Positions 10,551 to 23,664 of a stretch of DNA of 64,000 nucleotides are shown piece after piece; positions within the stretch are counted from its first letter, which is position 1; each line of letters begins with the position of its first letter. This DNA comes from Antilocapra americana. Taxonomy: Eukaryota; Chordata; Mammalia; Artiodactyla; Antilocapridae. The position numbers were made by a program, and so were the translations under genes. Location of the stretch: the NCBI GenBank assembly GCA_007570785.1, contig ML662442.1, positions 65,137,635 to 65,201,634 on the forward strand. Reading direction: 5' to 3'. Under the pieces are notes generated by a model that had not been told where the DNA came from, ran no database searches, and worked only from the letters and a program-made list of their open reading frames with translations.

Positions 10551-11640
10551 CCATTATAAAAAGTAAAGGAAAATATGTCTAGCTCATAACTCTCAGTACT
10601 CTTAGTACACATAGTCCGGTGAAAACTCTACTCAGGTCTGTGCAACTTAGTAAATCTATCATTTTTTATTGGATGCAATAATTTCATATACGAGTTTTTT
10701 TCTGCTTATTTGGAGTTGCAACTCACTGTTCTACCATTTGTTGACAATTCATTCCAGGGAGCAGACTTCTTCAAAGCCTTTATTATTTCTGAGTATTATA
10801 ATTAAGAGAATAGAATATCAAGACTAGATATTGCCAGTTACTCTTTGACAAGCAACTTCTAACTTACTTGTAAGTGTGAGCTGTTTTAAACAATGAATTG
10901 AATATTTCAGGTTAACTTGCATTTCAGATTCTGGAAATTCATGGAATTGAAAGTACATACTCTCTATATAAAATAGAGATGATTTACTGCTTCCTAGTAC
11001 AGAAAAATGTTTCAGAGAACTTATCCAACAGTGCTGTTAGTCAGTGCATGCTATTCAATGTAGCAGTACGTACATCAAAGGTATGAGTATATCTGGATTT
11101 CTGCGGGGTAGAGAGATACACAAGGACCAACATGTTTTATGGAAAATCAAAAGTGCAGAAATGGGGGATATCTGATAGGAACATAGCTCCACACCACAGA
11201 ATGACAGGCAATACAGAACAATGCAATAAAAATGCATGACTATCCAATTTTATCTAAAGCGACCCATCTTCCCACAGTGGAGAAGTGGACTAAAGATTAA
11301 CAGAGGAAAGAATTGGAAGCAACACTCAGCTGAGCAAATATAAGTAAACATTAAATCACCAAAATAATGAGGAAAGTATCTACAACATTTATGTCAAGAA
11401 AAGGGCCTATTCCCTTAATATAATAAAGCTCTGATAAACAAACAAACAAAAAAAACCCAATAAAGACAGGCAAAGTTACATGAATGAAAAGTGCATAGCA
11501 AAGAAATAAAACTGGTTACAAACAGAGAAAAAGTTGTTAGAAGTCTTTCATAATTAAATAAATGGAAATGAAAACAACATACTCTTCCACCTATCAAATT
11601 GGCAACATGTTAGAAGATTGTTAAAAGGCAATGTCGGAGA

Positions 11641-11736
11641 GTATTATGGACTGAATGCTGTATCTCTCAAAATTCACCCATTGATGTCTCAACCCTTCAA
11701 TGTGACTGTGTTTAGTGACAGAGCCTTTATGGAGAT
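11641..11736 (+). repeat. Fragment of the same LTR-like repeat as at 7186
   Basis: tattatggactgaatgctgta, then cttcaatgtgactgtgttt and gcctttatgg match the start of that repeat. It is cut off by the SINE at 11737. Confidence 0.5.
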
Positions 11737-11945
11737 ATGCTCAGTCACAGTCATGTCCAACTCTTTGTGAACCCATGGACTGTAGCCAGGCTCCTCTGTC
11801 CATAGGATTCCCCAGGCAAAAATACTGAAGTGAGTTTTCATGTCCTCCTCCAGGGGATCTTCCTGACTCAGGAATTGAGCCCACATCTCCTGTGTCTCCT
11901 GCACTGCAAGCAGATTATTTACCCACTGAGCCACCTGGGAAATCC
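11737..11945 (-). mobile_element. Bov-tA SINE
   Basis: Reverse-complement Bov-tA body and tRNA-like head ending in gagccacctgggaaatcc. Confidence 0.88.
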
Positions 11946-12723
11946 AGCTTCTACATAGTGCATAGTATACACAACCATTCATCAAATGTCAGTTCTCACA
12001 TTTCTGATTCATAATCTACCTATAATACTTTCTTGACTATTACATATATATTGCATTTATACTATACTATTATACTTAAATATATTATATGGAGATCTCC
12101 AAAATCTTCGAAAATGTTTATTTCCCTAATCTTGAATTAAGGGAGCATAGTTTTTCTCTTCTCACAAATTTTTTAATTCAAAATTGGTTAGAGTGATAAC
12201 TGACCAAGATGAAGCAACATATTGTTCCTCTGCAAATCCAAGTATAGCCTCTACATGTTTAGGTCCTTAGAATAAAAGTTTCTCCCCAAGCCTGTTGTCA
12301 AGACTTTGCAGCCCACTGGTAGATGTCACTGAGCTGGTTTCACCTCTGAACAGACACAGCTCCTTCTGGGAAAGTCTCAGCAAAGACACCCAGACCTTCC
12401 CTTGGTTCTGCACCAAACATTTTCTGTCTCCCTGGATTGTTTCCGCTTTCTGGTCTCCTTTGAAGTTACAGTAGATAGTCTGCTTTTTGTTGTTGTTATT
12501 GCTGTTATGTGTGTATGTGTGTTTGATTTTTTATAGTTTAAAGGCCTAATAATTCCATTCATGAAAGAACAACTCAAAGACTAACAGATGATCTTCATGA
12601 TAAAATGCCATAGCCCTAAACTAAGGGGGAAAAAAAGCTTAGTTTTTCACTTAGCTCAATACAACTTACATGTAAATATAACTGATTTAATTCTGCATAT
12701 TTTAATGCTAACTAGGGTTTCCC

Positions 12724-12939
12724 TGAATATTCACTGGAAGGACTGATGATGAAGCTGAAACTCCAACAGTTTGGCCACCTAATGCGAAGAACTGACCCCT
12801 TAGAAAAGACCCTGATGCTGGGAAAGATTGAAGGAAGAAGGAGTAGGGGATGACAGAGGATGAGATGGTTGGATGGCATCATCAGCTCCATGGACATGAG
12901 TTTGTAGACAGGACAGTGACTGAACTGAACTGAACTGAG
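12724..12939 (+). mobile_element. BovB LINE 3' end fragment
   Basis: tgaatattcactggaaggac continues to the BovB end with a (gaact)n tail, gtgactgaactgaactgaac. A SINE lies directly against its tail. Confidence 0.88.
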
Positions 12940-12940
12940 A

Positions 12941-13150
12941 GTTTCCCTGGCGGCTCAGATGGTAAAGAAGCCACCTACAACGCTAGAGACCTGGGTTTGA
13001 TCCCTGGGTTGGGAAGATACCCTGGAGAAGGGAATGACTACCTACTCCAGTATTCTGGCCTGGAGAATTCTATGGACAGAGGAGCCTGGCACAGCCGTGG
13101 GGTCACAAAGAGTTGGACATGACTGAGCGACTTTCACATTCACTTTCACT
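12941..13150 (+). mobile_element. Bov-tA SINE
   Basis: Head gtttccctggcggctcagat, Bov-tA body, and an end with gactgagcgactttcac. It is immediately downstream of a BovB tail, a common arrangement because these elements share 3' ends and A/CA-rich tails are favoured targets. Confidence 0.88.
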
Positions 13151-13904
13151 TCAAGACTTAGTTCCACATCCTGAAACTTCTAGTACATATGTTTATATAT
13201 AATTTATCATAATACTTTTGGCTTATTTAAATACAGTATATTATTTTAGCATTGATTCATCATAATTTAAGGACTTTGTTTCCTGCAGAAATTTAATAAA
13301 TGGGCCATCTTATTTTTCTTCTAGGAAGAGGAAAATAATCATCGCATGGTATTTTTTATTCCTTCAGGCATACTTTAAAGATTACCTATAATTGTAAGAA
13401 ATACAAATGAATAACACTTGCCTGATACAGAATTCTGTTGGCTTTTATCCAAAGGTTTAGAATTCACTGCTCTTTAAATTAAATTTAAGCTTAAAGCATA
13501 GTCTATTTTATCTTGTAATGAAAGTAGGGGAAACTGATGTTAGGTATTTTTCTCTAAGATACAAAATAACATTGCTTCAGAGCTGGTAATAAATGCAGGT
13601 TTCCCCAAAATAATTAATTTCATTGAATTTTGGCCCTTTCTATGAAGTGTCTATAAATAGCACAGCAGAACATTTCAGTTCAGCCCTTAAATTCAAAACA
13701 TAATCCACAGTGCCACACATTCAAAGTTCATTTGTTTCAAGGATAAGAGAGATTTTTCTGAACATTGTTTATAATTCAACATCACTGACTTGAATTTAGA
13801 TTTGAGCCATTCATCCAATAAACATTCATCAAGCACCACTGCCCAGAATTGAAGGTCTAAGGATGAGAACACCACAATTTTCCCGGAGCTTAGGTTCTAA
13901 AGTC

Positions 13905-13976
13905 AGTCTTGTTGATGAATGACAGAAAACCACAAAATTCTGTAAAGCAACTATCCTTCAATTAAAAAAAAAAAAA
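13905..13976 (+). mobile_element. Extremely truncated L1 3' end
   Basis: The last 70 bases of the ruminant L1 3' UTR (gacagaaaaccacaaaattc, tgtaaagcaactatccttc) end in a poly(A) run. The same terminal sequence ends the L1 at 49793. Confidence 0.75.
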
Positions 13977-14079
13977 GAGTCTTATAGGAAATATATAGGT
14001 ACTGTAGCATTCAATAACAGCCATCATTTCTATTTATATGCCCTAAGACATTACACATACTATGATGCTTAATTTCATT

Positions 14080-14215
14080 TCATCTTCATACCATCCAGAG
14101 ACAGGTATCATGTCCTTATTTTTCAGACAAGGGAACTGAGTCAATAGAACAAGCAATTAAGTCAATAGAATGAACTCACACAGCTGCTGAGTAGCAGGCT
14201 TGAATTGGCTTAAGT
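14080..14215 (+). repeat. MIR SINE relic
   Basis: tttcatcttcatacc, then ttatttttcagacaagggaactgag and a cacacagctgctgagtagcag segment match the MIR core pattern. Confidence 0.65.
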
Positions 14216-14492
14216 CAACAGGGCTGACTGGCTTAAGTCCCATTCTCTAGGGGACTATTCTTGTCTCCCTTTCTTATCCACACAGGCTGCAGAGAGGCTC
14301 TGAATGGGGAGCTATGGTTAGAAAAGAAGTTGGAATAAGGCTCAAAAATAATTGTGTACTTTTAACACTACAGTACTGTTTCAAAGAGTCATTTGATTTT
14401 TTATTTATGAAGTTTTGCTTTCTGGCTGGAAAAGAAATCATTAAAAATAATAAAAAAGATGGTGACCTCACAGAATTTGCAGCTAGCTATTT

Positions 14493-14797
14493 GGGGGGGG
14501 GTGTGCTGGGTATTCATCACTGCATGGGCTTTTCTCTAGTTGCAGACAGGGAGGGCTATTATTCTTTACTGCAGTGCATGGGCTTCTCATTGCAGTGGCT
14601 TCTCTGATTGTGGAGTATAAGCTCTAGCACTTGGGCTGCGGTAGTTGCAGTTCCCAGACTCTAGAGCACAGCCTCAGAGGTTGTCATGCATGGGCTTTGT
14701 TGCTCCACATCATGTAAGATCTTCCCAGACCAGGGATCGAACCCACGTCTCTTGCACTGGCAGGCAGATTCTTTACAACTGAGCTACCTGGGAATCC
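14493..14797 (-). mobile_element. CHR/ART2A-type SINE
   Basis: The longer ruminant tRNA-Glu SINE in reverse orientation: a unique right half (gcatgggcttctcattgcag, gtggagtataagctctag) and a head ending gagctacctgggaatccc. Near-identical flanks ctagctatt (14484-14492) and ctagccatt (14798-14806) look like the duplication. Confidence 0.85.
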
Positions 14798-14831
14798 CTA
14801 GCCATTATTATTGATATCAGTTAAGAAATAG

Positions 14832-14961
14832 TATCTTCTGTGGAGGTCCAGTGATTAGGACTCTACACTTCCACTACAGGGGGTGCAGTTTCAATAGCTG
14901 GTCAGAGAACTAAGATCCCACATGCCAACCAACCAAAAAAATTTTAAAAATAAAAGAAATA
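14832..14961 (+). mobile_element. Short CHR-type tRNA SINE
   Basis: tggaggtccagtgattagg, then gagaactaagatcccacatgcc and an A-rich tail. Confidence 0.75.
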
Positions 14962-15574
14962 CACATGAATCGTCTTTACATTTCAGGAAAATTAAACAAA
15001 TAAATGAATACCAGTGGATGGCTTTTGTATCCTCTCTTTGTTTCTTTCTTATTCTCTACATATTTAAACATGAGACCTCCATATAAAGAAGTCCTCAATT
15101 ATAGAGCAATTCCAAGAAAAGGGGAAACCAATAAGCTGAAGAGTGTCTCACTCAGGCTGTGGCTGAGTTAACACTTCTCTTCAAAGTTATTTGCTTTTGA
15201 TTTTGAGAAGTTTATATACAGAGAAAATAATACAACAATTTATATAACAACCACCCAGAATTAAACAGCATATTGTCATTTTTACAATGTTGTTCCTCGT
15301 TGTCCCCACTAAACACAGCACAGTTCTCTGGCTCTCACTAGGTACTCAAGGATGACATGAATGACAAACTTAGGCATTCAGAGTCTCAAGGAAAAACTCA
15401 GGCACCATCAGTTTTAACAAGTCTGATCTTTTTTTCCTAAACATGGCCACCATCTCCTTTAAATTAAACCTCAAATAGCTTTGGCAATCAATATTTTTAT
15501 CAGAATTTAAATATTCTTAGGTCTGCTCTACGGATCTACTTATAGAGAAACTTACAAGAAGCATGGGTGATTTA

Positions 15575-15707
15575 TTTTGCTTTTGGTTTTTTCGGTCATG
15601 CCATGCATTTTGTGGCTTATGGAATATTAGTTCCCAGACCAAGGATTGAACCTGGGCCCTCAGCACTGAGAATACCAAGTTATAACCACGACCACCAGAG
15701 AGGTCCC
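15575..15707 (-). mobile_element. CHR-type SINE
   Basis: Reverse-complement element (ttcccagaccaaggattgaa, ccaccagagaggtccc) bounded by a perfect 16-nt duplication, aagcatgggtgattta, at 15559-15574 and 15708-15723. Confidence 0.92.
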
Positions 15708-16784
15708 AAGCATGGGTGATTTACTTCACATTCTTCTCAGGTAAAAGACACATGCGACCTAAAGCTCATAATTCACAACCTTCACAAGTATTTATATTCC
15801 AAGAGAAATGTGCCGTTTCAATAATGTGGCCAATCTCTTTTTTTGGCAGTTGAAAGAAGAGATATCAAAATGATTTGATAAATCAAGCTATGATAATGGT
15901 TCCAAGAAAAAAGTCATCATCTTCTCTCCCCTATGAACCATCCCTTCTTTCAAATTTTTATTAAGGTCTTAACCTCTAACATCGAGTGAGCTGCCAAGCA
16001 TTTCAGCTTCTCCATCTACAACAACACATGTGTATTCTCTCATTCCAAAGCCACTCTCCTAGCGGAGGCTGTCTTTTCCTCTCACATACACTATCCTAAC
16101 CTGTCCGGGCTAAACTCCTTTCTCTAATCTTTTGTATTTTAGAACCTCAACAACAAATCATGCCATTCCTCTATGCAGAACCCAACAGCTCCACTTTGCT
16201 TCAAGAGACATTCACTTTTCAGCCTCCTACCCGTGCTCCATATGACAGTGTCACAAGACCCTCAGACCGTACCAGGAAGATCTGTTCTCGGCGTTTATGG
16301 TCATGGCATTCCAGTCTTCTCAAGCCTGAATCTGGCAAAAATGAAATGTATCCCCCAGAATTCAAGTTCTATTAGGATAGTTAGCTGTTTTAAACACCCC
16401 TCAGCTGGAAAGCATCTGGATCCTCAAAACTTAAATTCACCTTCAAGCATATTGATAAGCTCAGTAAGAAATAAAGGGAAATTTCTCAATGGCAAATTTA
16501 TACATATATTTGAAATCAAAGTGACAGACAAAAACTGAAGCTGAGGCTCCTATGAGAACACGTGTCTCTACTATGATCGCAGAGACTCAGGGAATACCAG
16601 TAACAGGGTAGCTAACGGAATGCTTTGAGGGAGACTGAACTTGACACACTCCTCTTCCCCAACTCCATTTAGACATAGAACCTGGACCCCTCAATTTAAT
16701 GCAACTCCAGTAAAACGGTAAACTAGAAAAATCTAACTGCTAGAAAAGACAGCCAATGAAAACACTTGTTTCTGCCACAAATCT

Positions 16785-16900
16785 GGATTAATGAGTCCTC
16801 CCCCTCAATTCATATCTTGAAGTCTCAACCTCCAATGTGATGATATTTGAAGATGGGGCCTTTGGGAGGTAATTAGGGTTAAATAAAGTCACTGCTTCTT
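16785..16900 (+). repeat. LTR-like repeat fragment
   Basis: ctcaattcatatcttgaagtc, ccaatgtgatgatatttg and gggcctttgggaggtaatta match the same family as at 7186-7545. Confidence 0.55.
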
Positions 16901-17000
16901 TTATACAATTCACTCTTTTTTTCTTATTGTAACAAGTTTTTATTACATTGAAAAAGAAACTTATACACAAATTAGAAAACACTTAAAAAAAAAAAAACTG

Positions 17001-17295
17001 TAGGGCTTCCCTAGTGGTCCAGGGGTTAAGAATCTACCTTGCAATGCAACAGACAATGGTTCAATCCCTGGTCCAGGAAGATCCCACATGCCATGGAGCA
17101 ACTAAGCTGGTGAGCCACAGCTACTGAGCCAGTACTTTAGAGCCTGCAAGCCACAACTACTGAAGCCCAAGTGCCTAGAGCCTGTGTTGCACGAGAGAAG
17201 CCACCACAACGAGAAACCAGTGCATCACAACTATAGAATGCCTGTGCAGCAGGGAGATTCAGGACTGCTAAAAAATAAATAAAGAAATCTTTTTT
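17001..17295 (+). mobile_element. CHR/ART2A-type SINE
   Basis: agggcttccctagtggtcc head, gaagatcccacatgccatgg body, and a long right half ending in an aaaaaataaataaag tail. Confidence 0.88.
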
Positions 17296-17299
17296 AAAA

Positions 17300-18469
17300 G
17301 AACTATTATTTTTTTTTCTTAACTCCCAGCAGTTAAATTAAAAATAAGAACATCCCGTCACCTCATTAACTGCAGTTTTCAAATTTTATATTCAATCAGC
17401 ACAGGTAATTGCAGACATTACACAAAACAGGCCCCAAGAAAGGAGAAAAAACTAAAGTGTTCTCTTGAGAAACAGTGCACAGAACAAACTCTTTATTCTT
17501 TCAAATAATGAGGCACAAAATTTTAATAGTTGTGATCTCTTTTCAAGATTACTAAAGGCCAGTCCAGGAGGACATCTTATCACATAAATATCATATGTTA
17601 TTAATTCAAGCAGAAGAAGAAAGCTTTCTATAAAATATATTTTAGCACTTGGAACAAATATACTTTGACATAAAGTGACCAATCCAAAAATCCGTTGGAA
17701 AATTTATTTGCTATATGAGTGGAAAATATTACTCAGAGTACTGACATTTCCTGTTTATCATTTAAAAAAAAAAAAGAACTTAGTTTCCTAACCTTGTAAA
17801 TTTGATTCATTTGTGAATCTTACAACTTCTAGAAATGGGAGTTTACCTTAAGTAACAAATAAGATACATTTGACAGCCTAGTTCCTGTAAGAACCAAGCT
17901 TTATCTTAAAAATGAGTATAGAAATAAAAGCGAAGATAGCAGAAATAGTGAATAGCAAATTATAAAGGACCAATATATAATATGAAATCCACTTGGATTT
18001 AAACAAATATATTTCAATGTTCTCTTTTTAATGTCTCAAAAAACTCAGTGAAATCAAAGTGAGTTTCACAACTGCTCTAAATTACTTGGATGTATTAATT
18101 AATTAACATAGAACTTTTTCAAAAGCTCTGTAAATTATTTCATTAGAGATTATTCAAAGATGACAGATTAGAAAGGGTTAAAAACCCTGGGTGTATCCTG
18201 GGTGTATTTTTTTTACTGTAAAATTGCTTTTTTATTTCATATGTTGAAAAAGAGATAAGTAACAGCAATTTGGAATTTATGACCTAAGTTTGAATACCAG
18301 TATCAATTAATTAACTGGATGAGAAAGGTAGTTTTTTTTTCACAAGACTTCATTTTCTGCAACCATGAAATAAGTGTTGATAAAAGCAAACAGAAGTTTT
18401 AGAGTGGCAGAGTAAAAAGTAACCATACCATGCCTTTATATCAGGTGCCTTATACACATTTTCAGATAA
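17300..18469. other. AT-rich unique intronic sequence
   Basis: No gene or clear element is seen. Open frames here are short and uncharacteristic. Confidence 0.5.
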
Positions 18470-18549
18470 TCTGTGAGTAGACAGTATCTCCATTTTGCCA
18501 ATGAAGAAGGTGATGTTCAGAATTCTTTTTAAGTCACCCAAGGTCACAC
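18470..18549 (-). repeat. MIR relic, first half (split by BovB)
   Basis: gtatctccattttgccaatgaag leads to aagtcacccaaggtcacac, a MIR core. Its continuation is at 19593. Confidence 0.75.
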
Positions 18550-19582
18550 TGTAGAAAATTCTTAAAGAGATGGGAATAACAGACCACCTTACCTGTCTCC
18601 TGAGAAACCTATATGCAGGACAAGAGCAACAGTTTGAACCAGACATGGAACAATGGACTGGCTCAAAATTGGGCAAGGAGTACATCAAGGCTGTATATTA
18701 TCACCTTACTTATTTAACTTCTATGCAGAGTACATCATGCGAAATGCCATGATGGATGAATCACAAACTGAAATCAAGAGTGCTAGGGAAAAAATCAACA
18801 GTTTCAGATATGCAGATGATACTATCCTAATGACAGAAAGTGAAGAAGAACTAAAGAGCTAGATGAGGGTGAAAGAGGAGAGTTAAAAACTGGCATAAAA
18901 CTCAACATTCAAAATCTAACACCATGGCATCTGATCCCATCACTTCATGGCAAATAGATGGGGGAAAAGTGGAAAGAGTGACAGACTTTATTTTCTTGGG
19001 CTCCAAAAATCACTGCAGATGGTGACTGCAGTCATGAATTGAAGAATTGCTCCTTGGAAGGAAAGTTATGACAAACCTAGACAGGGTATTAAAAAGAAAA
19101 GATATCACTTTGCCAAGAAAGGTTCATATAGTCAAAACTATGGTTTTCAAGTAGTCATGTATGAATGTGAAAGTTAGATCATAAAGAAAGCCGAGCACTG
19201 AAGAATTGATGCTTTTAAATTGTGGTGTTGGGGAAGACTCTTGAGAGGCCCTTGGACAACAAGAAGATCAAACCAGTCCATCCTAAAGGAAATCAATTCT
19301 GACTATTCACTGGAAGGGCTGATGCTGAAGCTGAAGCTCCAATACTTTGGCCACTTGATACAAAGAGCCAACTCATTGGAAAAGGCCCTGATGCTGGGAA
19401 AGATTGAAGGGAGCAGGAGAAGGAGATGACAGAGGACAAGGTGGTTGGATGGCATCACCAATTCAATGGACATGAGTTTGAGCAAACTCCAGGAGACAGT
19501 GAAGGACAGAGAAGTCTGGCATACTACAGTCCATGGAGTCACAAAAAGTCAGATGTGACTTAGAGACTGAACAACAACAACA
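18550..19582 (+). mobile_element. BovB LINE, 5'-truncated, with reverse-transcriptase remnant
   Basis: About 1.03 kb of BovB from the RT palm to the 3' end. Reading-frame remnants include a [22 protein letters not shown] block, an FRYADD catalytic motif (around 18805-18825), and the C-terminal block ending in [17 protein letters not shown]. Stops and frame shifts make it non-functional. An exact 10-nt duplication, aaggtcacac, at 18540-18549 and 19583-19592 brackets it. Confidence 0.93.
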
Positions 19583-19592
19583 AAGGTCACAC

Positions 19593-19640
19593 AATTGGTA
19601 AATGGGAGAGCCAGGATTTGAAACCAGCACTAAGTGACTA
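19593..19640 (-). repeat. MIR relic, second half
   Basis: aattggtaaatgggagagccaggatttgaa continues the MIR interrupted at 18549. Confidence 0.75.
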
Positions 19641-19937
19641 GGAAGACAGGGTCCTTGAAACTTTGGTACATATAAGTTAAATACATTGTGTAAGCTTCCA
19701 TTGTTAACTAAGTGAATATGTTTTATAATACTAAATCCTCTGTAACATTAGGAAAGACATCTGAGTTTTCTGAACCTTAGTTTCTTCCTCTGCAAAACAG
19801 TGTAAGTATTAACAGTAAGTAAAGCACAGTGGCTGGAACATAAGGACCAATCAACACATATTTATTTTTTAAAATTCAGTATTTTTAAGCACTTTCAGAA
19901 TAACATTGAAAAGACAAGAATCATTATCTTCATTTTG

Positions 19938-20395
19938 CAGGTCCATATAGTCAAAGCTGTGGGTTTTCCAGTACTCATGTATGGATGTCAGAGCTGGATC
20001 ATAAAGAAGGCTGAGTGCCGAAGAGTTGATGCTTTTGAACTGTGTTGCTGGAGAAGATTTTTGAGTCCTTTGGACAACAAGGAGATCAAACCAATCAATC
20101 CTAAAGGAAATGAACCCTAAATATTCATTGGAAGGATTGCTGCTGAAGCTCCAATATTTTTGCCACTTGGTGAGAAGAGCAGACTCATTGGAAAAGATCC
20201 TGATGCTAGGAAAGACTGAAGGCAGGAGGAGAAGGGAACAACAGAAGATGAGATGGTTGGATGGCATCATGGACTCAATGGGATGAGTTTGAGCAAAATC
20301 AGGGAAATAGTGAAGAACAGGGAAGCCTGGCATGCTGCAGTTCATGTGGTCACAAAGAATCAGATACGACTTAGTAACTGAACAACAACAACATA
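19938..20395 (+). mobile_element. BovB LINE 3' fragment
   Basis: ggtccatatagtcaaagctg, then gatgtcagagctggatcataaag and onward to the terminal gactgaacaacaacaac-like tail. It has the same orientation as the copy at 18550-19582 but overlaps its 3' 450 bp, so it is a separate insertion. Confidence 0.9.
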
Positions 20396-21560
20396 CATTG
20401 ATACCAATATCATAAAAGGTAAGAGAAGCATATTTAATAACAGCATAATAAATAACACCCTATTTATTGATGTGATGAAAAACTGTGTTGTTTCTATTCA
20501 AAAGAACTAATTTTTGCCTCAAAGTTATGATGTTAAGATCAGCTATCATGGAGAAAATATCCAATTTCATGAATAAAGGTAAATTTGGAAATTTTTAATA
20601 ACTATGAGAAATATTCTTCTTTGGAGAGTGGTTTCAAAGCAGCATTTTTTCAAATCTCAGGCAATAAATGAATAAACTCTCTCTTGAGATCCTTACCAGG
20701 TCCATGATTCTATAAAATAAGGAACTAAGTGATACAAACCTCTTGTATAAAGAAGCCCACACATATTACATACTTGTAAACTACTGAGGAGACATGATTG
20801 ACGTTGACAATGGGAATAGACGTCCAGCGACCTCAGTAGTCAAGCCACCCTAAAGTGACTAGAACTCTAGGGAAGACCTCTCATTTCAACAAGAACTGAA
20901 AGGCCATCACTCTCTTCTGAGGAACTGTCTGCAGCTTTTTCTTTAAAGAACTAAATGCTTATATGCATGTGTGTGCAATTAAGAGGTAGCCTTGGTTTCT
21001 ATTTTGGAGGACATGACGCAACTACCCAGAGTTTTAACATAAGTAAAACTGTAAGTTCATGACTGGGGATAAAGCTACACAATGGTATCATTCAAGATAA
21101 AATCAGTGACCCCATTTAGGTAGCAAAAGCCACAGTCTACAGTCCCTTTCAATATTTCACACGATGGGCTTTGGTGTGGTGTGGCGAAGGCATTCTCTGA
21201 TCAAAAAATGCAGTTACCCTGACAACAAGTAACCGCTGGGATTCTGCATTCTAATCTAACATAACCAGACTATGGATTTAAAGTTCAGCAGGCAGCTGCT
21301 GGCTGGCTGTAGCCCAGACAGATGTTGGCTGGAGCATCAAGGATTATTTGCCACATGTGGGACCAGATGGAAACTTCTGCACAGACCAACTTCAAAACCT
21401 TACTGCTGAAGCAAGAATCCTATTTTTCAGCTAATGATTGTTTTTTGCTATGGGCCTAAATAGTCATATTTTGAGATCAACCAGCAAAAGTGCTCATCCA
21501 TGTTTATTTTTGAAATATACTTTCTCCCTTGGGGAAAACCATACAAAGAGGAAAAGTACC
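20396..21560. other. Unique intronic sequence
   Basis: No gene is seen. The 20800-21420 part is less AT-rich and repeat-free. Confidence 0.5.
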
Positions 21561-21569
21561 AGCAATGAG

Positions 21570-21655
21570 CAACTTACTTCTCTGGGCTTCAGTTTCCTCA
21601 TCTGTAAAAAGAAGATAATAATACTACCTATTTCCTAGGCTGTTTTATGAGGATT
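21570..21655 (+). repeat. MIR relic (split by a SINE)
   Basis: cttcagtttcctcatctgtaaa, aataatactacctatttc and gaggatt follow the MIR core. It is interrupted at 21656 and the remainder begins at 21861. Confidence 0.7.
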
Positions 21656-21860
21656 AGCACTTCCCTGGTGGCTCAGATGGTAAAGCGTCTTGCTTACAAT
21701 GTGGGAGACCTGGGTTCGATACCAGGGTCGGGAAGATCCTCTGGAGAAGGAAATGGCAACCCACTCCAGTACTCTTTCCCGGAGAATCCCATGGACGGAG
21801 GACCCTGGTAGGCTACAGTCCATTGGGTTGCAGAGTCGGACACGACTGAGCAACTTCACT
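21656..21860 (+). mobile_element. Bov-tA SINE
   Basis: Full head and body; the flanks ttttatgaggatt (21643-21655) and ttttatgaggact (21861-21873) are the duplication, with one mismatch. Confidence 0.92.
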
Positions 21861-22164
21861 TTTTATGAGGACTGGTGGCTCACAGAATGTATGATGTTTT
21901 CAGTAAATGTCTTTCGTCTAATTTTATACTGGCACTTAAGCACATAAACAGAGATGTTGTCTCCTGGTCATCCTCACTGCACCTGGATTCTTACCTAAGA
22001 CCCATCTGGTTGTTCTCTCCCAAGATGATTCTTTCCACATGGCGTGGGACTGTGCCCAGACCTTCGCTGCTTTCTCCTTTCTTCTCGCCTTGACTCCTGT
22101 ACTGTGTTGTTTGACTGGCAATGTTCGCTTACCAGCTTAGGGGGTTCTCTTATTCCTGTGTCTC

Positions 22165-22262
22165 CGGGGGGAAAGTCCATGTCTTATATCACCTTGTATT
22201 TGACAAAAGACAGCACTGTCCGAAGCGGGTGCTCACTAAACACTCACTGATCATTCTTTGAG
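22165..22262 (+). repeat. L2-like 3' end
   Basis: aagtccatgtcttatatcacc, then gcgggtgctcactaaacactcact follow the L2 terminal pattern. Confidence 0.5.
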
Positions 22263-23459
22263 ATTTACAGGATAGTTTGAAGGACTACTTCTCACTGATT
22301 AAGCATACAGTGTATTAAGTACACACCTGATTTCTGAAATATGTCACGAACAAAGTACCTCTTCTATATTTGTAAGACTTCTTCACATTAAATGAAAGGC
22401 TGAGAGGCTTTTGGTAGCATTTATGTGCTTATTAAGTTATTTATATGCTCCAGACTTTAGTTAATATTTATGATTCCACACAGAGCAATTCAGTGAGATT
22501 ACAGTGATGAAAAGATATCTCTTGGTTGGTAATGGAATGCATTCAAAGGTCAGCAAGGTGGCCTTCCGTATAGTTTCTAAAATGGATCCATTACATTATA
22601 AATGTTAATATATAGAGTTAACTTGATGTATATATTTCACTAGAACATAAACCTTTTCCCTTCATAGAATAAAGTATCCCTTATATCTGAATTAGTTTGT
22701 TGAAATTTTATAATGAAAGTCAGCTGTGGTTCCAGGAAACAGCTGGTGTTTTTGCCTCTCCACTTCCACAAAGAAATATGCAGTGCATCAGGAACAAGCT
22801 ATCTCAAAGCCATAAACTGCTTAAATCTTCTTCTTGTGCAGACAACAGTGCATTTCAATAGGAGACATTTGATGTGTGTTCAATTTTTACAATAGTTGTT
22901 AATTAAAACAGTGTATAACCATAAAAATATGCATGGATGCTATGTAATATGAAGATCACTTTACTAGGTGCCATAAAATATAATTTAAATATGGTCTCCT
23001 GGGAAATTTTAATAAATATAAAACATTGGTTCTCATCAACGGTGTTTGTTTCAAGATCATCTGGGAAACTTTTGCAAATGACAGCAACATAAAAGTCTAG
23101 ACTCCATCACTAAAAATTCTATCCAGATGGTTCTAATGTGTACCCTAGGTTATGAACCTAGAAAAACAGAATTATTCAATGACACAAGACTCAACCATAA
23201 CTTTTTTTGATATATGAGTATAATATTCTTCTTCATAAAATATATATATTATTAAAATCAGGTATATTCTAAGTTTTTGACATAAAAATACATTCATTTC
23301 AAATGTAGTGAGAGGTTTGATAAATATCCACGACAGTGCAAGCTTTTATCACTTGATCAGTATAAAACTATTCTTTAATTTGAGTTTATAAACTTGAATA
23401 GCAAACAACTCTTATTTAAACTGAATTTCTAGCACATACATAATATTTTCTGTTGTAAT
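22263..23459. other. AT-rich unique intronic sequence
   Basis: No gene or classifiable repeat was recognised. Confidence 0.5.
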
Positions 23460-23664
23460 GTATTCACTCACTCAGTCATGTCTGACTCTTTGCAACCCCA
23501 TGGACTATAGCCCACCAAGCTCCTCTGTCCATGGGACTTTACAGGCGATAACAGTGGAGTGGGTTGCCATTTCCTTCTCCAGAGGATCTTCCTGACCCAG
23601 GGACCAAACCTGTGTCTCTTGCATCTTCTGCATTGGCAGGCAGATTCTTTACCACTAGTGGCAT
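23460..23664 (-). mobile_element. Bov-tA SINE
   Basis: Reverse-complement Bov-tA (gactctttgcaaccccatgg, aggatcttcctgacccaggg, gcaggcagattctttaccac). Confidence 0.9.

Noticed and set aside
16173..16538. 121-codon plus-strand open frame
   Set aside because: No family resemblance, no splice or promoter context, and an overlapping alternative frame in the same place.
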